A stretch of DNA of 64,000 nucleotides from Deltaproteobacteria bacterium HGW-Deltaproteobacteria-2 (GCA_002840505.1 PHBC01000001.1:62001-126000), one strand, 5' to 3'; positions 8,395-16,713 are shown, numbered from the stretch's first letter. Made by a program: numbers and translations. The notes: generated from the letters alone by a model not told the origin.

Positions 8395-9165
8395 CTACAT
8401 TTGCTTAAATAAATGTAAATATTGACGGCTGACGGTGAGGTCATCTGATCTGTTTTTAAGTTTCAGGATGCCGCGGCCGGTGAAAGAACGTCCGACATTT
8501 TCAATTCTGGATACATTGACAATTGTGCCGCGATGGATTTGCCAGAACTTTTGCGGATCAAGCTCCTGGCTTAATTCTTTAATACTTTTTTTGATCAGCG
8601 CTTCCCCCTGGGCAGTTTTCACAAAAGTATATTTATCTCCTGCCTGAAAATAATCAACTTCTTCAACAGGGATTATGCGGACACTTTCTTTGTGTTGCGT
8701 TTTAATCCATTGCAGATACCGATATCCTGCTTTGGTATTTTCCTGCAAATTGGCAAGAACCTGTGTAATAATCTGGGCAAGGTCCGGTGGTGGTTCAGGG
8801 GATGATTGAAGCTGTTTTTTCAGACGGTTTATGGTTTGCAGTAATCGTTCTTTTGTAACCGGTTTTATCAGATAATCCACAGCTTCGCGCTCAAATGCCT
8901 CGACGGCATATTGATCAAAAGCTGTGATAAATACAATCCGGCAAATGCCGGCGATATTTTTAGCTACATCCAGGCCGGAAAGCCCGGGCATTTTAATATC
9001 CAGAAAAACTATATGCGGAGCAAAAGCATCGACCATCTTCAGAGCTTCCTTGCCGTTGGCTGCCTCGCCGCAAATCTCCAACTGCGGCCAGGTTTCGACA
9101 AGCATTTTTTTGAGATAAGTTCTCAGTTCTTTCTCATCATCAACAATAATGGCTTTATAATTCAC
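8395..9165 (-). CDS. LytTR-family response regulator
   Basis: A 256-residue DNA-binding response regulator. The receiver domain (residues 1-120) has the acidic pair at Asp9-Asp10, the phosphorylatable Asp56 in FLDIKMPG, and the conserved lysine in LIKPV. A LytTR DNA-binding domain fills about residues 150-256 (VDYFQAGDKYTFV, FWQIHRGTIVNVSRI). The start is a GTG at 9165 preceded by GAGGTG. It overlaps the upstream kinase gene by 11 bases, so the two are co-translated as a LytS/LytR-like pair. The target genes are not evident nearby. Confidence 0.92.
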   Translation of the reverse strand: MNYKAIIVDDEKELRTYLKKMLVETWPQLEICGEAANGKEALKMVDAFAPHIVFLDIKMPGLSGLDVAKNIAGICRIVFITAFDQYAVEAFEREAVDYLIKPVTKERLLQTINRLKKQLQSSPEPPPDLAQIITQVLANLQENTKAGYRYLQWIKTQHKESVRIIPVEEVDYFQAGDKYTFVKTAQGEALIKKSIKELSQELDPQKFWQIHRGTIVNVSRIENVGRSFTGRGILKLKNRSDDLTVSRQYLHLFKQM

Positions 9166-10228
9166 TTACCGGCACCTCTATTGTTGCCCGAACACCATGA
9201 GGTTTGTTTTCTTCTATTATCAATCGTCCTTTTTCTCCGAAAAGCAAACTAAGACGTTCCCTCACATTAGTAATACCCAAACCGGGTTTATCTAAATCAG
9301 AAAATCCCAGGCCGGTATCCGCAACTTCTATTTTTAAAAGATTATTTTCCTCAATTGCCCTGATGACGATTTCTCCCCCTTCCACTTTTGGTTCCAATCC
9401 ATGTTTAATGGCATTTTCGACCAGCGGCTGCAACAGCATTGGCGGGAAAGAATGTTGCCAAAGATTATCCGGAACGTCAATCTTATAATTCAGGCGCTCG
9501 TCCATTCTGATTTTATGAATATCGAGGTAGGCTTTGATCATGGACATTTCTTGAGATAGCGTAGTTTTTTCCGGCAAAGTTCGGGATAAAGAGGTGCGCA
9601 GATATTTAGTCAAATCCAGGAGCATTGATTTGCCCGTGTCCGGCTTAGTATCAATCAGACTCAAAATATTGGAAAGGGTATTAAACAAAAAATGCGGCTC
9701 TATCTGCGCTTGCAACACTTTAAGATTAGCTGAAAGATTTTCTTTTTCCATGTCTGTGCGTCGGGTTTTTTCCCGGGCGATCATTTCGCTGCGATATTTC
9801 AATCTGATTTTTGTCAAGAAAAAATAAACACCGAAAAAGCTAAAGAGCAAACCGCCTATAATCATCTGCAGGCCTAGACCATTTGCCTGCAAGTCCAGGA
9901 CGATATTAAAGAAATACTGCAGGATAAAAATACAAATTTGCAGACCGATTAACACCGCACAGCAAACGTCTATGACGACAATAAACAAAAGTAATTCCCA
10001 CGTACGCGGCCTGATGATCATTAACGACCAAAAGACAATTGAAGTAACAGTGATACCGAATGATTGCGACGCGACAAAATTGATCAGAAAGTTTCTAATG
10101 GGGCCGATTATGGTAACAGCAATGGCAAGCACAGTGCAGTTTATAATCACATAAATAAAATCTATTACATCATTTTTGATATTCGACCAATATTTAAAAA
10201 TATATTTAGTTTCGTATTGCTGTTCCAT
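9155..10228 (-). CDS. LytS-type sensor histidine kinase
   Basis: A 357-residue membrane sensor kinase. Four hydrophobic segments occupy residues about 22-140, with no recognisable extracellular sensor domain. The His_kinase (PF06580-like) module carries the phospho-acceptor His179 in QIEPHFLFNTLSNI. It is followed by the N-box NAIKHGLEP and the glycine-rich ATP lid (DTGLGFSD, GLGITNVRERL). It is the first gene of a two-gene operon with the overlapping LytTR regulator. The stimulus is unknown; relatives often sense envelope status or small metabolites. Confidence 0.9.
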   Translation of the reverse strand: MEQQYETKYIFKYWSNIKNDVIDFIYVIINCTVLAIAVTIIGPIRNFLINFVASQSFGITVTSIVFWSLMIIRPRTWELLLFIVVIDVCCAVLIGLQICIFILQYFFNIVLDLQANGLGLQMIIGGLLFSFFGVYFFLTKIRLKYRSEMIAREKTRRTDMEKENLSANLKVLQAQIEPHFLFNTLSNILSLIDTKPDTGKSMLLDLTKYLRTSLSRTLPEKTTLSQEMSMIKAYLDIHKIRMDERLNYKIDVPDNLWQHSFPPMLLQPLVENAIKHGLEPKVEGGEIVIRAIEENNLLKIEVADTGLGFSDLDKPGLGITNVRERLSLLFGEKGRLIIEENKPHGVRATIEVPVSEL

Positions 10229-10385
10229 AATAATGTTGCCTATGAATAAATCTTGTATTTCTATGCATGTTTTTTAATTGCCGGATAGCTGAATGATTTT
10301 TCTTTCCTGCATCAGCGGTAACGGCAAAATTAAGCCGCCAGATGCGAAATGCCCGCGTCCATTTTTACAGTATCATAATTAGTCA

Positions 10386-10640
10386 TTATGAACTAAATGA
10401 TAATTTGGGCCCCAAAAACTCAACACAACTTTTCAATGTTGCCAGCTTGGGATAATCTTCCTGAAGAACTTCAATTTTATGTCTCTTCTTTAATTCCATC
10501 ACAATATCCAGAAAATCCATTGAATCCAAATCAAGCTGCTCTCTTAGCTTTATATTGTCATCAATGTTCGAAAGATCTTCATCTACTGCGATATCGGCGA
10601 TGATATCAATAATTTTTTTTCTTATTGTTTGATAGTCCAT
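10386..10640 (-). CDS. Acyl carrier protein (paralog of the ole-operon ACP)
   Basis: An 84-residue acyl carrier protein. Phosphopantetheine would attach to Ser40 in DLDSMDFLD. It is about 81% identical to the carrier encoded at 54356-54601 inside the ole/fatty-acid operon, well above the usual similarity between unrelated carriers. The two genes are also clearly similar at the DNA level, so this is a recent duplicate. GGAGG precedes the ATG. It stands apart from any synthase; the nearest upstream gene on the same strand encodes an SCP2-like lipid-binding protein. It may serve the same pathway as the operon copy. Confidence 0.9.
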   Translation of the reverse strand: MDYQTIRKKIIDIIADIAVDEDLSNIDDNIKLREQLDLDSMDFLDIVMELKKRHKIEVLQEDYPKLATLKSCVEFLGPKLSFSS

Positions 10641-10692
10641 GTTTATACCTCCTGCCTCCTAGTGTAATTTTTATTTTCTTTGATATTCCGCA

Positions 10693-10869
10693 TTATTTAA
10701 ATGAGTAACTTTTCACCCGCTGGGCGATAAGGTTTTCAAAATCCCTGGCATTTTTAAAAGAGCTCAATTCTTTAGCGAGCCTGTCCCGAAGCACGTTGTC
10801 TGTCCACAACTTTTTCCGCAGAGACACATTTGTAAGAATGATTTCGGCAAGTTTTTTGTCTTTTATAAA
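10693..10869 (-). pseudogene. C-terminal remnant of an unidentified gene
   Basis: A 58-codon open frame ends at 10693 and translates to a plausible helical C-terminus (LRKKLWTDNVLRDRLAKEL, ENLIAQRVKSYSFK). There is no ATG, and an in-frame TGA sits at 10870-10872. Beyond that TGA the same frame stays open for about 30 more codons (LRISAKILKDTYKRR). It probably represents a broken gene between the SCP2-like gene and the acyl carrier protein. The family is not recognised. Confidence 0.35.
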
Positions 10870-10973
10870 TCATGAACACCACCCTGCATATTTTAGTTGA
10901 ATTTTGTATCTGCGCTTGTATGTATCTTTTAAAATCTTTGCAGAAATGCGTAAACCGGTAATTGGTCATGCTC

Positions 10974-11567
10974 CTACATGAGGCTTTGCAGTTTCATCAG
11001 CAAAACCATGTCGCCGGAGAACTTTAGTTTTCCTTTCATGAACAACGCAGGACCTGTGGTCGACTTGTTCATCATATCCAGGCCGTCGAGCATATCGAGA
11101 TTAACGGTTACAGCAGGGCTTTCCTCGCCATTAAAGATTAACCTGAGGGGAAGATTGCTCCCATCTTTCTTCCTCAGATTTATGTTTACCGTGCCATTCA
11201 CGGACATAAAGGCTTTGTAACGCTTGGCATCGATGAACAAGGTTGGATCACCGGTGAAATCGTCAGCTAACTCGTTGAATTTGCCGGTAACGGCATCACG
11301 CCAATCTTTTTCGGAAACGATAAGGGTAAAATTAGGTTTTTCAGTCGACCCTTTAATCACCTCCAGATCCTTCCCGTTCTTGAACGTTACGGAATAAACC
11401 TTGTCTTCGATGTCGAATTGCATCTTAAAATCCCTGCCGGCCAGGAATGAGAAGTCCATGACGCTGAACAGTTCGTTCATTTGGCTGAACTGATCCGGAA
11501 CAAATTTGGTAAAGAACTCATCAACGCTAATGTCTTCCGGTGCCTTGGGTATAATAGATTGCCACAT
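10974..11567 (-). CDS. SCP2-type sterol/lipid-binding domain protein
   Basis: A 197-residue protein. The C-terminal half matches the SCP2 sterol-carrier fold, a hydrophobic tunnel that binds fatty acyl chains or sterols. Hallmarks are TLIVSEKDW around the middle and the closing pattern GPALFMKGKLKFSGDMVLLMKLQSL. No signal peptide or membrane segment is seen, so it should act in the cytoplasm. AAGGAAAAG precedes the ATG. Its position next to the stand-alone acyl carrier protein suggests lipid handling, but no substrate can be assigned. Confidence 0.75.
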   Translation of the reverse strand: MWQSIIPKAPEDISVDEFFTKFVPDQFSQMNELFSVMDFSFLAGRDFKMQFDIEDKVYSVTFKNGKDLEVIKGSTEKPNFTLIVSEKDWRDAVTGKFNELADDFTGDPTLFIDAKRYKAFMSVNGTVNINLRKKDGSNLPLRLIFNGEESPAVTVNLDMLDGLDMMNKSTTGPALFMKGKLKFSGDMVLLMKLQSLM

Positions 11568-11937
11568 ATCTTTTCCTTGGTACTATAGTAAAAAAATAAC
11601 ATTTCTTTTAAGCATAAAACCCGCACGCATGTCATACCGGTTGAGGCCGGTATCCAGCAGCATTATCAGGTATTTCCCGGATCCCGGCCTTTACCGATAT
11701 AATGGGTGGAGGATTATTGTAAATGTCTCATAGAGATTAGATATTGCAAAGCGCCCAGCGACGGATAGTCAGACAAGGCGACAAAAAGGTAATAATCAGG
11801 AGTAAAGTGTCGAATATTGACAATGAATCCCATGCCTATAAACTATATTTATTCAGAAATTCGGGCAAACTATACTAGTTTTCCTAAACATTAGGATATT
11901 TAGAAAGTGTGATTAAATCAGGTCCAAATTTTTATTC

Positions 11938-11966
11938 TTGACAATAGGACGTTCGTCCTATATACA
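11938..11966 (+). promoter_or_regulatory. lexA promoter with internal palindromic operator
   Basis: TTGACA at 11938-11943 and TATACA at 11961-11966 have a 17-base spacer. The spacer is filled by a perfect inverted repeat at 11944-11961, ATAGGACG-TT-CGTCCTAT. A repressor bound there would block RNA polymerase directly. The start codon lies at 11973, where transcription is expected to begin, and no ribosome-binding site is present, so the mRNA may be leaderless. The rest of the 11568-11937 gap holds only repeat-like sequence. Confidence 0.75.
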
Positions 11967-11972
11967 GTTTCC

Positions 11973-12560
11973 ATGAAGAAAAGAATAAATATTAATGATG
12001 TTGAGCAAAAATTTGCCTCGTTTTTTAAGAAACAGCGACGAATGCCTACCTATTCGGAAATGCTTCCTCTTTTAGGCGTTAAAGCTAAAAGCGCCGCCGA
12101 GTACTGGACAAAAAAACTGCTGGATAAAGGCGCTTTGGAAAAGGACACAAAAGGGTTTCTGAAACCCGCGCGGTTGTCTTTCAATCTTCCCCTTGTGGGC
12201 AATGTGGCGGCCGGGTTCCCCTCACCGGCAGAAGAAGAACTGAGAGATACAATTTCCTTTGATGAGTATCTCGTCAATAATCCATCATCATCATTTGTTC
12301 TTTCCGTTACCGGTGATTCCATGATTGGCGAAGGGATAAAAGAAAAAGATCTGGTTATCGTGGAGCGAGGAAGGGAGCCCAAAAACGGGGACATCATTCT
12401 GGCGGAAGTGGATGGTCACTGGACAATGAAATATTTTCGCAAAAGGGGGAAAAAGATAACTCTGGAAGCGGCTAACCCGAAGTATCCGCCGATCAGTCCG
12501 CAGGAAGAATTACGCATTGCCGGAGTGATCACGGCAGTGGTGAGGAAATACCATAAGTAA
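11973..12560 (+). CDS. lexA: LexA-family SOS repressor
   Basis: A 195-residue transcriptional repressor with self-cleavage (S24 peptidase) activity. The N-terminal winged helix (residues 1-65) includes RRMPTYSEMLPLLG and SAAEYWTKKLLDKG. The scissile Ala80-Gly81 lies in VAAGFPSP. The catalytic pair is Ser116 in VTGDSM and Lys153 in WTMKYF, at spacings close to E. coli LexA. RecA-stimulated cleavage would relieve repression. The 18-bp palindrome in its own promoter is the likely autoregulatory site. The DNA-binding helix differs from the E. coli type, consistent with a non-CTG-N10-CAG operator. dinB lies 2.4 kb downstream but lacks a copy of this operator. Confidence 0.88.
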   Translation: MKKRININDVEQKFASFFKKQRRMPTYSEMLPLLGVKAKSAAEYWTKKLLDKGALEKDTKGFLKPARLSFNLPLVGNVAAGFPSPAEEELRDTISFDEYLVNNPSSSFVLSVTGDSMIGEGIKEKDLVIVERGREPKNGDIILAEVDGHWTMKYFRKRGKKITLEAANPKYPPISPQEELRIAGVITAVVRKYHK

Positions 12561-12588
12561 AAATGCTTTTTGTCATTCCGGCGAAGAG

Positions 12589-12781
12589 ACTGTGTCGTAA
12601 TAAGAAATATAACCATTTAGTGTCCTCCGCTGGCGGAGGTGTCCCGATGCAGTATCGGGACGGAGGTGGATAAAACTCACGTAATACGTAACTGGCCAAT
12701 ATAACGTATGTTTAAAAAAAACTTCCACCCCCTCCCCCCGCCAGCGGGGGACATAGCCAATATTGTCCATTACGACACAGT
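12589..12781. mobile_element. MITE-like element, copy 1 (193 bp)
   Basis: Bounded by a perfect 13-bp terminal inverted repeat, ACTGTGTCGTAAT. The interior forms hairpins (TCCTCCGCTGGCGGAGG; GTCCCGAT...ATCGGGAC) and ends in a GC-rich arm complementary to the left arm. It has no coding capacity. A second copy with the same ends is at 17129-17330 and a solo end is at 43235-43247. It was presumably mobilised in trans by a transposase elsewhere. Confidence 0.8.
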
Positions 12782-12857
12782 ATCGGGGGCCGGAATCCAG
12801 ACTTCATTTAGGTTATTCGTTTTTGAAAATTTGGTCTCACAATAAAGCAAGATTTAT

Positions 12858-13097
12858 ATGAGGAGATTGAAAATGATTCAGCCTGAAATTAATCATGCAG
12901 CATTTTTCAAGGAAAAACCTGCGACGGCAACCGCTCCGGCAATAAGAATCGTTATGCCGATGCCAACAACTGACAACAAGCCGAAACTCCTTACTCAACT
13001 TAGTCAGGCAATGCGTTCAAGGCATTACAGCCGGAGCACTGAAGCCACCTGTATAAATCGGAATCGAAAAAGTTTAAATTATGCTTTAAATGGTTGA
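12858..13097 (+). pseudogene. Truncated integron-type tyrosine recombinase
   Basis: The translation from about residue 42 on (LLTQLSQAMRSRHYSRSTEA) matches the N-terminal core-binding domain of IntI/XerC-type recombinases. That family has a characteristic L..(V/L)..A(I/M)R.RHYS..TE motif. The frame then decays and stops at 13097. The whole catalytic domain with its Arg-His-Arg-Tyr residues is absent, so the gene is non-functional. It lies just upstream, and in the same orientation, of two genes that end in attC-like sites. That fits an integron with a same-direction integrase whose integrase has been lost. Confidence 0.7.
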
Positions 13098-13197
13098 TTT
13101 TATTTATGGTGACTGATAATAATTCAAATATAAAAAAACTATTTATACAGAAAGCAACTGTCTGTGTTTACAGATTTATACAGACTGTATAAACATT

Positions 13198-13204
13198 GTT
13201 GGGC
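13198..13204 (+). other. Possible attI/cassette boundary core site
   Basis: GTTGGGC matches the GTTRRRY core at which integron cassettes join. It lies between the integrase remnant and the first cassette-like gene, 23 bases before that gene's ATG. Seven bases alone are weak; the support comes from the attC-like sites that follow. Confidence 0.35.
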
Positions 13205-13226
13205 TAAATTTTGGAGATAATGTCAA

Positions 13227-13673
13227 ATGCAAATTATGAATATTTTACAGGTTAGTGCATTAGTCATATTAACTATCATAAACCTTGTATGTTGCGGACC
13301 TTCTTCCGAGCAATCTGCTGCCTCAAAAAATATAACTAGGAGTCTAACCAAGGAAGCATCTGAATCATTTTCAGAAAAATCAATATCTCAACCATCGACA
13401 ACAGAAATTGTTGCTGCTGTCAAACAACTAGTTTTTGAAAATAGTCAAAACGTTCGTGTTGCTTCAGTAAAAGATATCAAGATAGCGCTTGACCGAAGCG
13501 GTCAATGGTGGGTTTCAGCTGTTGTTGTACCGGATGTCTCTGACAATACCGACGATGCTGTTATTTTTATGTTTAAGGGTGGCAAGAACTGGAAGCTCAT
13601 TGACTTGGGTACAGGTGTCGTCCCACAAAAACTACATATACCAGAAGAAGTGCGTGGGAACCTTCATCAATAA
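13227..13673 (+). CDS. Hypothetical lipoprotein in a probable integron cassette
   Basis: A 148-residue exported protein. A hydrophobic signal (ILQVSALVILTIINLV) ends at a cysteine pair, CCGPSS, giving a likely lipid anchor. A serine-rich linker follows, then a small domain from about residue 70 (FENSQNVRVASVKDIKIAL, QWWVSAVVVPD, KGGKNWKLIDLGTGV) that resembles a beta-rich periplasmic domain of unknown family. GGAG lies upstream of the ATG. The stop codon is three bases before an attC-like site, the spacing typical of integron cassettes. Base composition is lower in GC than the rsgA gene next door, consistent with separate acquisition. Confidence 0.65.
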   Translation: MQIMNILQVSALVILTIINLVCCGPSSEQSAASKNITRSLTKEASESFSEKSISQPSTTEIVAAVKQLVFENSQNVRVASVKDIKIALDRSGQWWVSAVVVPDVSDNTDDAVIFMFKGGKNWKLIDLGTGVVPQKLHIPEEVRGNLHQ

Positions 13674-13676
13674 TAT

Positions 13677-13743
13677 ACCCAACAAAAGCAATACAGCCGA
13701 TCGCAAGGCTCGCGCCTTGATCCAGCTGATTTTTTCGTTCGGT
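13677..13743 (+). other. attC-like recombination site 1
   Basis: Starts with ACCCAAC (fits RYYYAAC) and ends with GTTCGGT (one mismatch to GTTRRRY). The outer 13 bases at each end are complementary at about 10 positions, and a perfect hairpin CAAGGC-TCGC-GCCTTG sits at the centre. It is 67 bases long, placed between a stop codon and the next gene's start. Confidence 0.6.
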
Positions 13744-13754
13744 GATAAAGCTAT

Positions 13755-14810
13755 ATGGAATTAAGAGAACTGGGTTTCGACCAATGGTTTGAAATGTACA
13801 GCAATGAATTAAAGCAGGAGGGCTGTGGCTTTGCCCGCATTTCCGCCGTTAACCGCGGCTCATACCTCATAAAAAATGGGGAGAGAGAGGTCCCGGCTGA
13901 GCTCACAGGGAAGCTTTCCTATCAAATTGAGAGCCCCGTCAACCTGCCGTGCGTCGGAGATTGGGTGACGGCGCAGTATTACAACAATGACACTGCCGCT
14001 ATCATCCACCGGGTGTTTCCTCGAAAGACATTCCTGCGGCGCAAGACCGCAGGTGAAAACATCGATTTTCAGATGGTTGCAGCCAATATAGATACAGCTT
14101 TTATTGTTCAGTCATGCCATTTCGACTTTAACCCCCACCGCTTGGATCGTTACCTGGTAATGGCGGCAGACGGACATGTTGAGCCGATCATCATACTCAC
14201 AAAAACGGATTTGATCTCCCCAGATGAGCTGGGTCAGAAGCTTGCGATTATCAGCTCTGTCACCAAAGCCAGAGTGCTTGCTCTCAGCAACATCACCAGT
14301 ATCGGGTTTGACGAGTTCCGTCAGACGCTCTTCCCGGGAAGGACATACTGTCTGCTCGGCTCATCTGGTGTCGGGAAGACGACTATCATCAACCGTCTCA
14401 TGGGCCGGGAAGTTTTTGACACAAAAGCCGTCAGCGGTACGGGAGAAGGCACCCATACGACTTCCCGGCGGCAGCTCATCGTTCTCAGCCAGGGCGCGAT
14501 GCTGGTTGATACGCCTGGCATGCGGGAGCTGGGCCTTGTCGGGGCTGGCGATGGAGTGGACATGGGTTTCGAAGAATTTGTCGGGCTCTCAGCAAACTGC
14601 CGATATGCGAATTGCAGCCACGAGAACGAGCCGGGCTGTGCAGTCCGGGCCGCTATCGAAAAAGGCGAGCTGAGCGAAGACCGCTATGCTAGTTATATGA
14701 AGCTCAAGAAGGAGTCTGAGTACTACGGAATGTCATACTTGGAAAAACGAAAGAAGGACAAATCCTTCGGACGATTCATCAAATCGGTAAAAAAACAGCT
14801 GAAGGACTGA
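13755..14810 (+). CDS. rsgA: RsgA ribosome-assembly GTPase in a probable integron cassette
   Basis: A 351-residue circularly permuted GTPase that acts late in 30S subunit maturation. An OB-fold-like N-terminus (about 30-110) is followed by the permuted G motifs: G4 TKTD, then G1 GSSGVGKTT around residue 200, G3 DTPGM, and the zinc knuckle C-R-Y-A-N-C-x-H-x5-C near the C-terminus. All nucleotide-binding residues are present. There is no strong ribosome-binding site. The gene is flanked on both sides by attC-like sites, so it appears to be a mobile cassette version rather than the housekeeping copy, which may lie elsewhere. Confidence 0.88.
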   Translation: MELRELGFDQWFEMYSNELKQEGCGFARISAVNRGSYLIKNGEREVPAELTGKLSYQIESPVNLPCVGDWVTAQYYNNDTAAIIHRVFPRKTFLRRKTAGENIDFQMVAANIDTAFIVQSCHFDFNPHRLDRYLVMAADGHVEPIIILTKTDLISPDELGQKLAIISSVTKARVLALSNITSIGFDEFRQTLFPGRTYCLLGSSGVGKTTIINRLMGREVFDTKAVSGTGEGTHTTSRRQLIVLSQGAMLVDTPGMRELGLVGAGDGVDMGFEEFVGLSANCRYANCSHENEPGCAVRAAIEKGELSEDRYASYMKLKKESEYYGMSYLEKRKKDKSFGRFIKSVKKQLKD

Positions 14811-14819
14811 AATGCGAGC

Positions 14820-14876
14820 ACCAAACCAGCAAATCCAGCTGTCGGCTTACAACCGCCGCTGATCTGCACGTTAATG
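14820..14876 (+). other. attC-like recombination site 2
   Basis: Runs from ACCAAAC to GTTAATG, each one base off the integron core consensus. Folding pairs AAC with GTT. It then pairs GCAAATC with GATCTGC (one mismatch) and CAGC with GCTG, leaving one unpaired C on one arm. That is the extrahelical base typical of attC sites. It begins ten bases after the rsgA stop codon. Confidence 0.6.
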
Positions 14877-14956
14877 GCTAATACCGTCAAAGACCATTTG
14901 TAATTGAAAGTTTCCAGAATTTTTTAATTTTTTAATTTAAACTTTTAGCATATCTT

Positions 14957-16264
14957 ATGTACCAACAATTATTCTCTCTTTCTTCCTGGCCGCGCGCGAT
15001 TGCGCACATCGACGGCGACGCTTTTTTCACTTCCTGCGAAGAAGCAATCCATCCCGAACTTAGAGGTAAAGCACTGATTACCGGCGGTGAGCGCGGCATT
15101 GTCGCCTGCGCCAGCTATCCGGCCAAAAAATTAGGCATCAAACGCGGCGTTCCTCTGCATGAAGCACGCAAAATTTGTCCGGGATTAATTGTCCTTCCAT
15201 CGGATTACGAAACCTACAGTTTATTTTCACAGCGAATGTTCAGCATCATGCGGCGTTTTACGCCTGACGTGGAAGAATATTCCATTGATGAAGCTTTTGC
15301 CGATATTACCGGCATGCGCCGCGCCCTGCGTTCGTCCTATGAAGAAATTGTTCTTAAAATGAAAAAGGAAATTGAAAGAGAATTAGGCATAACTGTTTCG
15401 GTGGGATTGAGTATCACCAAAGTGCTGGCCAAAGTCGCTTCCAAACACCGGAAACCATCAGGTGTGACAATAATCAAAGGAAGGGAAATTGCCGGATATC
15501 TCTGCGATCTTCCCGTGGAGAAAATCTGGGGCATAGGCAATGCCACAACCAACTATCTGGCCAAAATGGGTATTCGCTACGCTCTGGAGTTTGCGCAATT
15601 GCCGGGGGAAAAAGTGAGAGAAAAATTTACCAAGCCCGGTGTGGAAATCTGGCAGGAGCTGCGCGGAGAATCGGTTTATCCTGTTGCTACGGAAGAAAAA
15701 AGCTCTTACGCTTCGATCAGCAAAACAAAAACTTTCGCGCCGCCGACTTCCAATGCCGAGTATCTGTTCGCCCATCTTATGCGCAATATGGAATCCGCTT
15801 GTATCAAGGCCAGACGCTATTCGCTGGCACCGAATAAAATTGTTGTTTTTCTCAAAAAAAATGATTTCGGCACATCCGGCAGCGAAGCAACGCTCTCACG
15901 CCCTTGTGCTTTCCCGCTCGAGTTTTCGGGCGTCATTCATGATCTTTTTGATTCCTGCTATTCACCAAAAGATATTTATCGCGCCACCGGAGTTGTTCTT
16001 CTTGATCTGGAGCCGGACGCCAGTATTCAATACTCTCTTTTTGATAATCCCCTGCAGGCGGAAAAGATAAGAAGCCTCTACAATGTCGCCGATGAATTAG
16101 GGCGAAAATTCGGTAAACATACTTTGCATCTGGGAAGTTCTTATCCGATTGACAAAATGGGCAAAGGCCGCAGAGGCTCTCCCACCGTCCGTGAACAAAC
16201 TCAGCTTAAAGGCGAAACACAGCGCCGTCATTTAGGCCTGCCGTTGTTGCACGTAAAAACATAA
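14957..16264 (+). CDS. dinB: DNA polymerase IV (Y-family)
   Basis: A 435-residue translesion DNA polymerase. The palm and fingers carry the metal-binding motifs HIDGDAFF near residue 20 and YSIDEAF near residue 112. The helix-hairpin-helix region includes WGIGNATTNYLAKMGI, and the little-finger domain spans about residues 240-350. The tail is basic and ends without a clear beta-clamp motif. No good ribosome-binding site is seen, and the upstream region does not contain the palindrome found at lexA. It lies directly after the second attC-like site but has no attC of its own. Confidence 0.9.
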   Translation: MYQQLFSLSSWPRAIAHIDGDAFFTSCEEAIHPELRGKALITGGERGIVACASYPAKKLGIKRGVPLHEARKICPGLIVLPSDYETYSLFSQRMFSIMRRFTPDVEEYSIDEAFADITGMRRALRSSYEEIVLKMKKEIERELGITVSVGLSITKVLAKVASKHRKPSGVTIIKGREIAGYLCDLPVEKIWGIGNATTNYLAKMGIRYALEFAQLPGEKVREKFTKPGVEIWQELRGESVYPVATEEKSSYASISKTKTFAPPTSNAEYLFAHLMRNMESACIKARRYSLAPNKIVVFLKKNDFGTSGSEATLSRPCAFPLEFSGVIHDLFDSCYSPKDIYRATGVVLLDLEPDASIQYSLFDNPLQAEKIRSLYNVADELGRKFGKHTLHLGSSYPIDKMGKGRRGSPTVREQTQLKGETQRRHLGLPLLHVKT

Positions 16265-16284
16265 TTGAAGATTTCATGTTTTGG

Positions 16285-16713
16285 CTATGTCAGTTGTTCG
16301 AAATACGAATTCGTTACACTGTCCAGAAGTTGTAGTGCGGTTGCCTTGATCACAACTATTTGAGCGTCAGGACTTATGAAAAAATCCTTCAAATCGGGAT
16401 GTTTTTTGAGCAGAGCTTTTCGAATCTCTGCTATTTTTTTATCATTCTCAACAGCCTGAACAACACCCGTTACCGTCAGTGCCCTGGTTTTGCCCTTAGG
16501 GTCTGTGTCTCTCGTATCGATCAGCAGGCTGACGGTCGGATTGGCCATAAGGTTGTGGTACTTCTTCGTGTCTTTGAGGGTTGCCATGTAGATTTCACGG
16601 CACTCGTTGTCCGTCGCATATGACATCAGAGAACAGTGTGGAGCTCCGTCCGCAACGGTGGCCATCACGCATACTTTGTTTTCCGAAATAATTTTTTTAA
16701 TGTCGCCGCGCAT
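16285..16713 (-). CDS. Pyridoxamine 5-phosphate oxidase-family flavoprotein
   Basis: A 142-residue protein of the PNPOx-like split-barrel fold, which usually binds FMN or F420 and reduces or binds small ligands. The pattern VCVMATVADGAPHCSLMSYA, the strand REIYMATLKDTKKYHNL, and SLLIDTRD are typical of small general-stress PNPOx-like proteins. AGGGA lies before the ATG at 16713. It converges on dinB, and the periplasmic-protein gene upstream on the same strand starts nine bases away from it. The substrate is unknown. Confidence 0.8.
   Translation of the reverse strand: MRGDIKKIISENKVCVMATVADGAPHCSLMSYATDNECREIYMATLKDTKKYHNLMANPTVSLLIDTRDTDPKGKTRALTVTGVVQAVENDKKIAEIRKALLKKHPDLKDFFISPDAQIVVIKATALQLLDSVTNSYFEQLT

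Noticed and set aside
10870-10872. In-frame TGA in the gene remnant as a possible selenocysteine codon
   Set aside because: No conserved cysteine context and no hairpin downstream; a broken gene explains it better.
10772-10969. 65-residue minus-strand frame after the SCP2-like gene
   Set aside because: Its composition is unlike a real protein, GGAG is only one base from its ATG, and a different frame shows better coding character as a gene remnant.
14880-14956. SOS operator upstream of dinB
   Set aside because: The palindrome found at lexA is absent here, and no other clear inverted repeat is visible.
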